In this document: piece by piece, positions 1 to 10,776 of the stretch
Position numbering within the stretch: the stretch's first letter is position 1
Layout of the letters: every line of letters starts with the position of its first letter
Source: Theristus sp. LFF4_11
Taxonomy: Eukaryota > Nematoda > Chromadorea > Monhysterida > Xyalidae
Length of the DNA: 64,000 bases
Assembly (NCBI GenBank): GCA_030248135.1
Contig: JASANC010005265.1
Location: 1-64,000, forward strand
Reading direction: 5' to 3'
Notes under the pieces: generated by a model
Databases searched by the model: none
What the model was told of the DNA's origin: nothing
Seen by the model: only the letters and a program-made list of their open reading frames with translations
Translations under genes and position numbers: made by a program

Positions 1-15
1 GCACTTTCAATGAGA

Positions 16-95
16 AAGAAACTCGATGGTCGCCCTACTTGACGGCGTTCTTTCTGTACGCTTTTCTGGGTTTGCCCTGGCTGAAAAACATCGCC
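16..95 (+). repeat. tRNA-derived SINE, 3' fragment
   Basis: The stretch matches the body of the dispersed SINE seen complete at 23296-23491 (ACTCGATGG..CGCCCTAC, then CTGGGTT..GCCCTGGCT and ACATCGCC). The tRNA-like head and the CAA tail are missing here. Confidence 0.7.
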
Positions 96-279
96 TTAAT
101 TACTGTTCGTTCGTTCGTGCTACAGTCGTTGCGACGGTTTTTTCGGGATTTATTGGTTTTGTTGGTCGCAGGCAAGTGCAACCAAATGAAAACAAACCAA
201 CAAAAAACGGAACGGAACTGTTTGAGGATAGCAAAATTTCTGTACTTTTGTTTTTGTTTATGTTGTTTTTTTTTCTCAG

Positions 280-3200
280 ACGATGAAATTCTGCACGACG
301 CCGCGCTGTCGCTGCTGACGACGGTCGTCGATACGCCCGTGCTGGACAACATCTTGAAATACAAGGTTACAATGCAAATGGCAATCAGTGTTTGTGCACT
401 CTTGCTGTTGCTATAAACTGCAATCATGATTCCGCCAGGGACCAGTTTTTTAGTACTGAGTAGCTAGTCCAGTAGTGATTCAGCTCAGAATAAATTCATG
501 CTGCAGCTTTCAATTTCCTAACATCACATTGAAAAGCAGATAGTGGTGACTCAGTTTACGTGGAAGCACGGGTGAGTTTATTCAGGGACTCGGTGATTTC
601 GCACTGCTGGACTGCCAAGCTTTTCTGCAACTGGTGCCTGGCCTGACCATCAAGAGGGGCACATCACTGATGAGGCCATCCCTCTTCTGCATATGATGTT
701 GGCCAGGCCGAAATGCAGAGAACCACCATACAAATTGGTTGATTTGTGAAGCGAACCTTGTGTGCTACTCGGTGCAGGCGCGCCAGTCTCAGTCGGACGC
801 TCAGCAGTTTGAGCAGCTCTATGAGGCCGACGGTCGATCGAACACTGCCAATCTGTTCGAGTCGTTGTTTTCCAAGTTGACTGTCAGTGGCGCCAGTGCA
901 TCGGACGATTACACTCTGACGCCCATGCAGACGGAAGCGCTCAAGTGGTTGGCAAACGTTGCGCTCTGCAATATTTTGGCTCACTTTTTCAGTTGTAAAA
1001 TTGTTGTCTAAACAACGCGCACTTGTAAGCTACCAGTTCACTTTTTCACACGTCACTGCATGTAACTGTTCATAAACGCACTCGCGTTGGCACGTGTATT
1101 GGAGTGACACTTTTCGCACGCTGTACACGTGGACACAGATGCGGCCAATCAGCGAATTACAGTCGAACTCTAAATTACAGGGAATCAGCTGATTGGTCGG
1201 TGGTCACATGCATGCATGCTTTCTGTGCGAACCAAACTCCGCCCCCACAGCAACGCCTGCACAGAAAGCATGCATTCACGTGATCACAAGCAATCAGCTG
1301 ATTGCCTGTAATTTAGAGTGCGTCTGCACATGGGTGCGATTGTTTGCACACTGCCGTGCGAGTGCTGACCAGTGGTGCGTGCTCGTGTTGCAGGTTCAGC
1401 AGCGATGCGTTGATCTCGGCGGCCGTGTGCTGTTTCGCGGACAGCCGTCGTGCGCAGCAGTGGCACGATGCGCTCACGCACGCGCAGGCCGCTGGCATTC
1501 AGTCGCTGCCGTCCATGTTCTACCAACGGGTGAGCCGGCCGCGCGCTTGTTCCTGCATCGCACACAACTGAACTGATTCCACCAGTTTCTTTCTCGTTCA
1601 TCGCCTTTTCATTGCATGAGCTGCTTGGCATCATCAGTTTGTGCTTTGCCGACTGACACACCACTGGCACTGTGTGTGTACATTGTGGTTTGCACATAAT
1701 TATCACAAAAGCCTCATTCATGCAACTTGAAGTGCTGGCGTCATTTCGCTGCACGTTCATGGAGCAAAAACGTCGTAGGTTCACGTGCTAAAGTGACGAA
1801 TGCGCTTCAGCGTGAGCGAGTGTGAATGGGCCTTAAAACTGAGAAAACAACACGGGGCTATTAGGGAATGTTCTGAGCGTTGCATGACTGCGATGCTTTA
1901 TTGGTTTTATTGTGTTGTTTTCATTGCTCTACCGTGCTTCAATCATATCTAAACTGACATCCGCCATTTCCAGATCGTGGAACTGTTCAGACGACTTGTG
2001 AAGCAGGACGGTCAGCCAGTGATTCCGGTGCACTACGACACGGTGCTCGGTGACATGCACGCGCAGTTGCTCTCAAAGTTGAACGCAAACACACTAACGT
2101 ACTCGCGTGTATAGTCTGTTTGAGTGTGCTTTTTGGTGATCACTTGCACGTGAAAAATACGCTGCTACCATGGGACGTTTGAAACCAAAGCACGTCATGG
2201 CTGCGTACAGTGTACACGGTTGTGCTGCTAGTGTGCGCCAAAAACCAAAAGTCACCACCAGTTACCGAATACTGTCAGTTTTCTTGCCGATCACAACGCA
2301 CGTTCCGTGAAACTTTGTTCTAAAGTGTCAATAATCTCAACAACACGGCAACAACGAACGCGTTTTACAGCAGCAAACTGCACAGTGCCGCCGTGACCGC
2401 CGTGCAGTGTCTGCTGGCAATGTTGCCCACCGCACGACGCATCGTGCTCAGACGATTGCTCTGTTTTCTGCAGCTGCAATGCAACACGCAGCCCGTGGTT
2501 AGCGCTGTAATGAATGAATGTGACTGAAGTGACGCTTGCTTTTCTATCATGATCATTTTTGCGGCCACACGTTTTCGGGCACCATTTCGTACGCTTTTGT
2601 TCAGCGTGTGACTGTTGTGTTTTGTGACCAGTAAAAACCAAAAACGGGAGTATAATGCGCATCTCGTGGCCCGGTGGTAATGCGTGAGACTACAGTCTGT
2701 GCGCTCGGGGATCGAGCCGCGCCGAGAGGGCGTTCTGGGCGTTGTGTACGCTTCTCTGGGTTATCCGTGGCTAAAAACATGGCCTACAAATCAGAACAAC
2801 AACATCTCGCAGGGCACCAGCGACGTTCTGGACACGTTCACGCCCCTGATCGTTCGCCTGAGTGCGTCATGCAGCGAGCGCCACCAGCATCAGCAGTGCG
2901 CGTCAACGGCGACCGACGCCGCAGGTTGCGTGGTTCGATTCATGGTCGAGCACGCGCACGTCGTCGCGCACTGGCCGGCCCAATTGAAACTGGACATCCA
3001 CAGACGCATGCAGCAACTCTGCGCCGACACGCCCACGGCGCCGTGTCAGTGCAGAACAAGCACACGCCTGACTGCAGGCACAGTGTGTCCGAATAAACGT
3101 GCCACTTCATTGTCGCAGTGCGACCAGCGCATGTTTGAATGAAAAAAGGACATCCAGTTGGCGGAGGAAGACATATTTTTCTACGAATGCGTTTTTTTGA

Positions 3201-3789
3201 TCGTATGCACACCACCGAACCACTACTTTCGCTCGTTCGTTCTTCATTCACTCAATTTTTTGCGCGCCTTTTACCCCGCGTAAAGGTTACACATTTATTC
3301 GGATATGCCGTAACTGTAGCTTTTGGTTCTTATAAGACAATAGCCATCTTGGAAACATAGTTGACGGGCTAACACGCTGATTGGCTGGCTCAGGTTTCTC
3401 CAATCGATCAACAGCACGATGCATTCGAAAGTAGTCAAAAGTCAAGCACGGGTTGGTTCGTTTTGACCTGATTTTGAGCATATTGGCTGATTGGTCGATA
3501 GACCAGCATTCTGCAGCCAATCAGTGTGTCAGATATTTGAAAAACTCAATCAAAAAATGTTTTTAAAACAGGCGTAAGTTACGCCGTGAACCGAATGACG
3601 CGGCAGGAATACGTGGAACTGCAAAAACACGACACACACGCGCATTTGCGGGAGTTGCTGGAGACGGTGCTGTCGAACGATCAAATGGACATCGCTAGTA
3701 GACGCAGGTTCATCGATGCATTCAAGCGAGAACACGCGACCCTGTGCGCGCAAGATTCGCGCATCAGACAGTTGATGGCAACCGTATAA
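280..3789 (+). CDS. DEPDC1: DEPDC1-like protein (LET-99 family), C-terminal part; 5' end outside window
   Basis: Seven exons join in one frame: 280-365, 778-947, 1394-1529, 1974-2098, 2371-2497, 2813-3044 and 3572-3789 (stop TAA). Every junction is GT-AG and every phase agrees, which is the main support. The last exon reads RMTRQEYVELQK then LRELLETVL, a pattern I recognise from the extreme C-terminus of vertebrate DEPDC1/DEPDC1B. The 2371 exon (AVQCLLAMLPTARR) and the 2813 exon (helical, ending IHRRMQQL) match the RhoGAP-like helical region of that family. Family knowledge: DEPDC1 proteins carry an N-terminal DEP domain and a RhoGAP-like module; C. elegans LET-99 acts at the cortex in spindle positioning. 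The DEP domain would lie upstream of base 1. Splice choices at 947, 2098 and 3044 were made by phase. A different RhoGAP-like protein cannot be excluded. Confidence 0.62.
630..720. repeat. Dispersed repeat related to 21532-21595 and 50115-50190
   Basis: CTCTTCTGCATATGATG followed by TTGGCCAGGCCGAAA recurs in reverse complement at 21532-21595 and in a diverged copy at 50115-50190. No ends or coding capacity are visible. Confidence 0.55.
1167..1319. mobile_element. Palindromic MITE, family A, copy 1
   Basis: The left end ACTCTAAATTACAGG plus GAATCAGCTGATTGG is mirrored at the right end by CAATCAGCTGATTGCC plus TGTAATTTAGAGT. The inner arms share GCATGCATGCTTTCTGTGC and GCACAGAAAGCATGCAT. The whole 153 bp can fold into one long hairpin. 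It lies in an intron of the DEPDC1-like gene. No transposase is encoded. Confidence 0.85.
2666..2806 (+). repeat. tRNA-derived SINE abutting a splice acceptor
   Basis: The head GTGGCCCGGTGGTAATGCGT is A-box-like and GGGGATCGAGCC is B-box-like. The body CTTCTCTGGGTTATCCGTGG and the tail AACAACAACA follow. The tail ends about 7 bp before the exon starting at 2813, so the SINE supplies the sequence just upstream of that 3' splice site. Confidence 0.85.
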
Positions 3790-5534
3790 CAGGGTGTTTG
3801 TTGCTTTAGAATATTGTTGATGACCATGTTTTTTTTATCATCCCCGGCCCTACATTCTTTGTCGTTTTAATTCGATTTTGCGTTTCGTGTTTTATTTAAT
3901 GCTAGTGTGTTGTCGTGTGTTCTTCTTGTGGGTATTTGTGTCTCGGGTTTTTTGCTAGTCGGTGGTCAGCAATTGTTGTTAATATTTACTTGCGTTGTCG
4001 TCAGCACAAGAAAAATACGAAGAATTCAAAAAGAAAAAGAAAGAAAAGAAACAGATGAAAAAAAGAGAAAAGAAAAGAAAAAACTGTGCTGTGTGTGTTT
4101 GTTCTCTTGCCGTTGTTCTGTTGCTCACTTTTATCGTCTTCATGTTTATGTGAGTGTTCTGTCTGATATTCTCGCCTTGTGCTTTTATTGGTCTTTTAGT
4201 TTTAATTGTGTTGTGTTTGGAGTCCTTGAGTGATATTCCGATTTGAGAAAGCACCAGAAAAGTTATATATTTGTTCTGCTTTCTGTCCATTCATTGTTTT
4301 TTGACTGTCGATGGTTGTTGTTGTTTGTGATGTCTCGGTTTTTTTGTCTTTATGTAATAACATTGGTGGTTATCTGCCCATGTATTCTTTTCTTACCGAT
4401 CACATTTGTTTTCATTGATGCATATACCAATTTTCATCAATTTTATCAATCAATCAAATTTATTCGTAATCGTTTTAAAAAAAGTCTATCAGTGTGTCTT
4501 TCCATGTTTGTTTCACCGACCGGTGCTTTATCGTTAACCTTTATTTTTCACCTTCACTTTGCTTGATTATTTCTCGCACAATTTCTGCAACAGTTTTGCT
4601 ATTCAGTTTTAGCACGTTTTGTTTACAGTATTTGTTTTTCGACAATTTTTCAGTTGGCCGGTTTGTCTCTTTTGTTGTTCAATTTTATCTTTGCATTTCT
4701 CGACTTTTCATACTGCTTCCACTTAAATCTCATTCGAACGCTATTCACTCACACAAACCTCGTTTGATGGAATCCATTTTTAAAACTGAAAGATAAGAAA
4801 TCGTTTTGGTCTGTCCGTTGAAAACAATTTGTGCGGACCATGCCCAGGCGACGGTGTGGCGAAACGTGGTGAACGCATTCTTGAGATAAGCGGCATCGGT
4901 CTCTTCGTCGTATTGCATCAGTGTTACATATCGCATCATTGTAAACGTGACGATGCTCAACTTTGCTTTCGAAGGGGTTTGTAAAACTGTTGATGATGCA
5001 GTGATGGAGTTACGATTTGTTGGAGGTCGCAGATGAAGTGTGAAATGATGCTCTGAAGTGGCAGTTGTCTCTCCGCTCCGACACGAGCAACACATAAAAC
5101 AAGATCCCAAAATGTCTCCGGTAAGGTTCCATAGCAGTGACATGCGCTTGACATTGCGTGATAAAAATTCGAGCCGCAACATAATGATCATTTTTCATTC
5201 AATCTTCATGAATTGAATACACACCCACAAAGACAACGCAGATACGTGAAAAAAACAACGTTCGGAGTCAGTGGTGGTGAATTCAAGGAAAACAGAAGTA
5301 AAAGATGGGACGAAAACACCGGTCGCCAGAAGCGGCGCAACAAAAAAAATATGTTTTTTTGAAACAGGAATCACGACAAAAAACGAGAGTGCAAAAATTA
5401 CCCATAATCAAGTATGAGTGAATCTAAAAAACGGTACATGCCTATCACACTTCTCAATCAAAAACACTTGAATCGATCGATGTTTCTAATCACAAGCGGA
5501 TACAGTTTCCAATCACCACGAGAATGAAGACATT
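3790..5534. other. Intergenic region between two convergent genes
   Basis: The region lies downstream of both the DEPDC1-like stop (3789) and the UBR5 stop (5535, minus strand). It is T-rich on the plus strand from 3800 to 4740, with an A-rich stretch at 4008-4082. Open frames here are low-complexity and lack splice support. I see no gene; the 3' UTRs of both genes probably sit here. Confidence 0.6.
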
Positions 5535-8500
5535 TCAGACGAATCCAAAGTTGCGTGCTTTGATGGCGACGAGTAGTTTCTGTTTCAGGATGTGCTTCGA
5601 CGAGTACAGCGGCAGATACAGACGCGAGATGCACGTGTTGGCGGTCGGGAGGTGGTGGTCGTCCGCCGGCCGCACCATCACCTGCGTCGTTCAAAAGCAA
5701 CGTCCGGGGGCGACAGCGCTTGTGTGGCGAACCGTTGGTGCACTTTGCTTTGCGGTGCAGATCATCGCGCACATCACGGATCACCACACAACGCCGCACG
5801 GGCGTGATGATGGGTATTATGATCAGGCACATCAAGTGTCAACTGACTCAAGCCAAACTGTAAAACATGTGCCACGTGTGCGTTCTCGCCTGCTGATTGG
5901 CGTTCTATTCAGTGGAGTGAGCTCAGCTAAAAAGCAGCTAATTGATCTGGCCTATGATTTACGGCGTGCGTTCATTTGCGTCCCGTTATTTCCGGCCCAC
6001 GCATTTCCGGCCCAACATTTCCGGCCCACTCATTTCCGGCCCACTCATTTCCGGCCCACCCATTACCGGCCCCGTTCATTTGCGTCCCACGCATTTCCGG
6101 CCCACTCATTTCCGGCCCACCCATTACCGGCCCAGCCCAATAATTCGCTTCAGTGACTTCAACTACCACCCCTGCTATATTTCATTAGGAAACTGACATT
6201 GCTCAGGCGGTTACACTTTGAACTAGGGTTCGATTTTTTTAAATTCTTTTTTCAATCGGATTTTTTGTGATGCATCATTATTAAGAGATGTGCATGATTT
6301 GTAGCGGTGCCCTTGCCCTATAACACAGGAAAGAAAAAATGCAAAAAAATGAAAGAAAAAACTAAATTGATCATTTTCACCTTATCAAAAAGGTTTGGCT
6401 TAGGATTAGGATTAAGTTTGGGATTAGGAAACTGATCCACATGTCCAAATTTTGTTAGAGGGACAATTTTCATAAAAGTTTTTGCTAATTTTAAGGATTA
6501 AAATAATTGATTTTGGCTCTGTGTTCAATGCAAAATTCGAACTCAGCGCGTCAGCGCGGTTCGAAAGCTCTTATTTTGTGTTGTTGTCATTAAAAATATA
6601 TAAAATCGGTACCGAAGACGAGGGGGGGGTTGGGGGTACACCCCTTCCAGAACACCCGAAACCGAGACCGAGGGTAGGCGTGGGGGGTCACGCGACATCC
6701 ACCCCCCAAAACCTGACACTGGACCATCCACACCCCCCCCCCCTCGAAATTTGCTAGACACCCCACCCCCCCCCCCCCAAATTTTCTCGGACCACCCAAA
6801 AATCATGAATTTTTGCTCAAAAATCACGATTTTTTGTCTTTAAAGTCCATAATATAAGCTAAATATATGATAACTTGACATTCTTCATTGTAATTTTAAA
6901 GATTTTGCAGCAAAATTTAGCGTTTTTCCATCAAAATTTAAGCGAAAAAATATTATGGGTGGGGTGGGGGGTGTGCACCCCCAGAAATTTTTCTACAATA
7001 GTGCACCCCCCATGGCCCACGCCTGGGGGGTGTCACTGTACCATGACTGACACCCCCTACTGAAAAATTTTCGGCACCCCCCCCCCCCACGTGACGACAC
7101 CCCCCCTCGAAAATTTGCTTTTGACTTCGGTACTGATTAAAATTGAAAGTGCTAAATCAATCGGAACAAAGCAATAAATAAAAACACAACTGATTCATCG
7201 ACGAAATTCAAACTGAGACATTTTTTTCCAATGTCAGGAACAAATCGGAGCGAAATGAAAACTAAAACCGAAATGAAAAATTTAAATATTTTTGTTAAAA
7301 GCATGTCAGTGAGCAGGTAGTGCAGTTTAGAGTGCAGTTTCAGTTTATTTTCGTTGTCCGTGGCGAAATACAGCGAAGGAAGAACTGATTATTGGGCTGG
7401 GCCGGTAATGGGCGGGCCGGAAATTAGTGGGTCGGAAATGAGTGGGCCGGAAATGTCGGGCCGGTAATGGGTGGGACGGTAATGGGTGGGCCGGTAATGG
7501 GTGGGCCGGAAATGTCGGGACGCTAATGCGTGGGCCGGAAATGCGTGGGCCGGAGTTGACCCCGCACCATGATTTACAGTTCGCGACTGTTGGCACTACT
7601 ACAACACAACTATCACAAAACGTTCAACACACAACCACTGCAAAACAATGTGTGAGTGCGAAACCGTGCATTCGACCCAGCACGAATACGTTCGTCGAAT
7701 ATCAAAATCAGCAGCCAATCAGCGAGTTGCACACAAATGTGACCTGCCACTGAACAAAGCGACCGACCGTCGGCAACGGCTGAAATCCCTCCTCGCTCGA
7801 CGGCAACGCTGGACTGCCCGTCCAGAAGTAGACCAACTCCTGGCGCTGTTGATCGGTCATTTTGTGCACCACGTACCAGAACCATCGTTTGAAGCGCGAC
7901 AGTTGCTCGTGTGACGAGGAGCTCTCGTCCGAGAACGCCGTGTACGACTGTGCACGAACGGAATGGCTCAGTGACGATTTGGGCAATTACGATAGTGATT
8001 GTTGCAATTTTGTATCGATTTTTGTTGACACACACACGCAACATTCAAGACAGCAGATTTCTTCGAAGTGTCCGACGGAAATGACGTTAGTTGCTTTGAA
8101 AATAGCCCTCTGTCATGCGCAGGGTCCTGAATTTCAGTTTGGTTCACTTCCATTTGTTCACGTGACAAAATAGATGAAGCTGTTGTCGAGCTGACAGGCC
8201 AAGTTTCTGTGGCCGTGCATGATGACAAGTGCATGTTTTCGAGCGGATGACGTCATTTCTGTCTGACACGTTCGGTAAAGTGCGTTTAGCTGAAGCAGCA
8301 ACCTGCAACAACGGCACGTTGACGTCGGGCGTGCCGCAGAGCACCAGGCGCAAGTCCTCAGCGGTCAGCGTTTTCAGCGCGTCTCGCGGCAACACATCCA
8401 ATAGACCTGAAGACAAAAAAAAAGAAAACTATGACAGAAGAACAGGAGCACTGAACCGAAAAGATAGACAATACTCCGGGTTTCCGACAATGGTCCTGCG

Positions 8501-10329
8501 AAAACTGACTGACCGGCATGAATGGCGTCAAGGGCTCGCTCAGCAACGACGACCATCCGCTGCTCGATGTAACGATAGATGTACTCGATGACATTCTCGC
8601 GGGTGACCGCAATGTTGGAGCCGTTCGGCTTCAGTTCGATCGTGCCGCCGCCCTGACGGTGTGCAACAGAAGCTTTTCAAAAATGTTCTTTCCAAATTTG
8701 CAACTGCAACTTCTTGCCAAAGCAGAAGCAAAAAAAATCCGCTCCAAAAGCGACTCATAAAAACGTGACTCTAAAATATAGGGAATCAGCTCAATGGTTG
8801 GTGGTCACGTGCATGCATGCTTTCTGTGCAGAAATTGCTGTGGGCAATTTGTTAGCCTGCACAGAAAGTATGCATCACCAACCAATCAGCTGATTCCCTA
8901 TATTTTAAAAGTTCCACTGAAAGTATGAGGCGATGTCAACCTCCTCCGGCAGCAGGTCGATCGAGAACGTCAAATGGAAATCGTCGAACGACTCCTCGTA
9001 CTGTGCGAGCGCTCGCAGCGACTCGAACAGCGTCGGGTCGAAGAAGGCCAGATCGTACCAGTTGACGGGACGGCCGAGCAGACACTTGAAGACGTGCCGA
9101 CACAGCGGCAACGGCAGCAGCTCATTCTGCACCAGGCAGACGCCGATCAGTCTGGAAGCGTCACAGCACCGTGACTATTATCAATTTTTTAGGTTCTGCG
9201 ACTCAATACGTTTACAGACACAGAAAGGACACCAGTTATGACAATTCAGAATCGCCTGTGACCCGGCACTATTTAGAGGACTCGGATCACTTTACCCATT
9301 TCAAATTCTCGCGTCATGCATCGAACTGTTCACCTGTCTATGCGCGCATTGAGTGTCGGGACCAAAATAAAAGAGATTAGCTGCAGCATTCATAATATGG
9401 AGCGCACTAGGATTGTCTGTGATACGGATTGGTTCGAACGGGTCGGTCGCACCGAAATGACGTCATCCCTTGAAAAACGCCCGTCTGTCATGCGAACACG
9501 AGGCACAAGCAACTCAGTTTGGTTCACTCCTTTATATAAGTGTTACGTGACTGTGAACAAACTAAAAATCTTGGTTGTTTTGTACCACATGACACGTGCA
9601 TGTTTTCGAGCATATGACGTCATTTCGGCTCGCTTAAAAATCATCAAATTAAATAAACAGTATTTATGAGAAGCACCTTGAAATGTAAAAAACAGTTGTT
9701 GGTTTCTCGTACACACTCCGCCTATAACTGTGCTAGTTGCAGTGCAGCCTCACCAATATCAAAATTTAACCAGAATTACCGGATGAAACGAACCTGCCAA
9801 CATTTCGGAATGCGTTCAGCCGCTCCGGCGAGTTCTTGCCGGGCACCGGCGAATAATAGCCGGATTTGCCCGGCTGAAAAAACAACGGCGCGTTGTCGTT
9901 CAGCTCCTCCGGGTCGAGCACGTTCGCGCTCAGAGAGCCTGAATGACTAGTAGACTAGTCTGTGTGCTCGGGGGATCGACGAGCCCCGCCGAGGGGTGTA
10001 TAGGCACTTAATGTCAGTCAGTCAGTCAGTTTTATTCTGCAGTGCACGGCATGATACCAGATAAGGGTAAGACACCATGAGTAGGCAAGCCAAATGACAG
10101 AAAACTCGATGGGCGCCGTACTCAATGGCGTTCAGTACGCTTCTCTGGGTTAGCCCTAGCTGAAAACATCGCCGACAAATCCCAACAACAACAACAGCAA
10201 AAGTGTCTCGACGAACGATTGATATTCGGCATGCTCACGCTCGACAGTTTGCGGGTTCGTGCCGATCCGAACGACGAACGAGCGGTGCGATCGGCGCTGC
10301 TCGCGGCGTACGCGAAATCAAGCGCAGCA
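5535..10329 (-). CDS. UBR5: UBR5 exons 49-55: HECT catalytic domain
   Basis: Exons are 10217-10329, 9794-9938, 8941-9151, 8514-8652, 8303-8406, 7768-7947 and 5535-5681 (stop at 5535-5537). Landmarks are [18 protein letters not shown] (50), [20 protein letters not shown] (51), [20 protein letters not shown] (52), [19 protein letters not shown] (53), [12 protein letters not shown] and [12 protein letters not shown] (54), and [16 protein letters not shown] (55). The Cys of NTCISR (codon 5631-5633) is the thioester-forming catalytic residue. The protein ends KARNFGFV, with the usual HECT C-terminal Phe. Exon 49 is the least conserved. Confidence 0.97.
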
Positions 10330-10727
10330 CTGCAACAGAAGGAAGAATAAAAAACGAACGAACGCCACATTTTCGAGCATTTTCACCGCGTTCGCGCTTG
10401 CACAAACCGTTGCCGAACTTTTTGTCAACAAAAAACAAACGAAAACCATTCACGATCGAGACGACCGCGATTATCAAACAGTGTTTACGGTAACTGAGTA
10501 TTTCGTGAATAACTATTGTGATCGCGTATTTGGTGTGTCATTTTGTAGTGTCTAACGCAGCTTTCCACTGTGCTGGCAACGTGTTTATTGACGACATCAA
10601 CAATAGGTTCCGACGCTGGCGCTTCCTCGGAGTGGAACCGGCGGCTTCGGTCGCGAACGCCAGCCACTCGGCTTCGCCCCTCCGGAGCGTTGCGCTCCAG
10701 CAAACAACAACAACAACAACAACAACC

Positions 10728-10776
<49 letters not shown>

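Noticed and set aside
3979..4290. Short ORFs in the T-rich region after the DEPDC1-like gene
   Set aside because: They are compositionally simple (polyPhe, polyLys), lack splice signals and lie between two convergent 3' ends.
5988..6140. CRISPR-like array of regularly spaced repeats
   Set aside because: The units are tandem with no unique spacers, and the same array occurs inverted at 7394-7560 as arms of a foldback element in a eukaryotic intron.
5942..6196. Pro/His/Phe-rich ORF (and its reverse Gly/Asn/Met-rich ORF)
   Set aside because: It is a translation of the minisatellite arm; the equivalent ORF appears in the inverted arm at 7345-7596.
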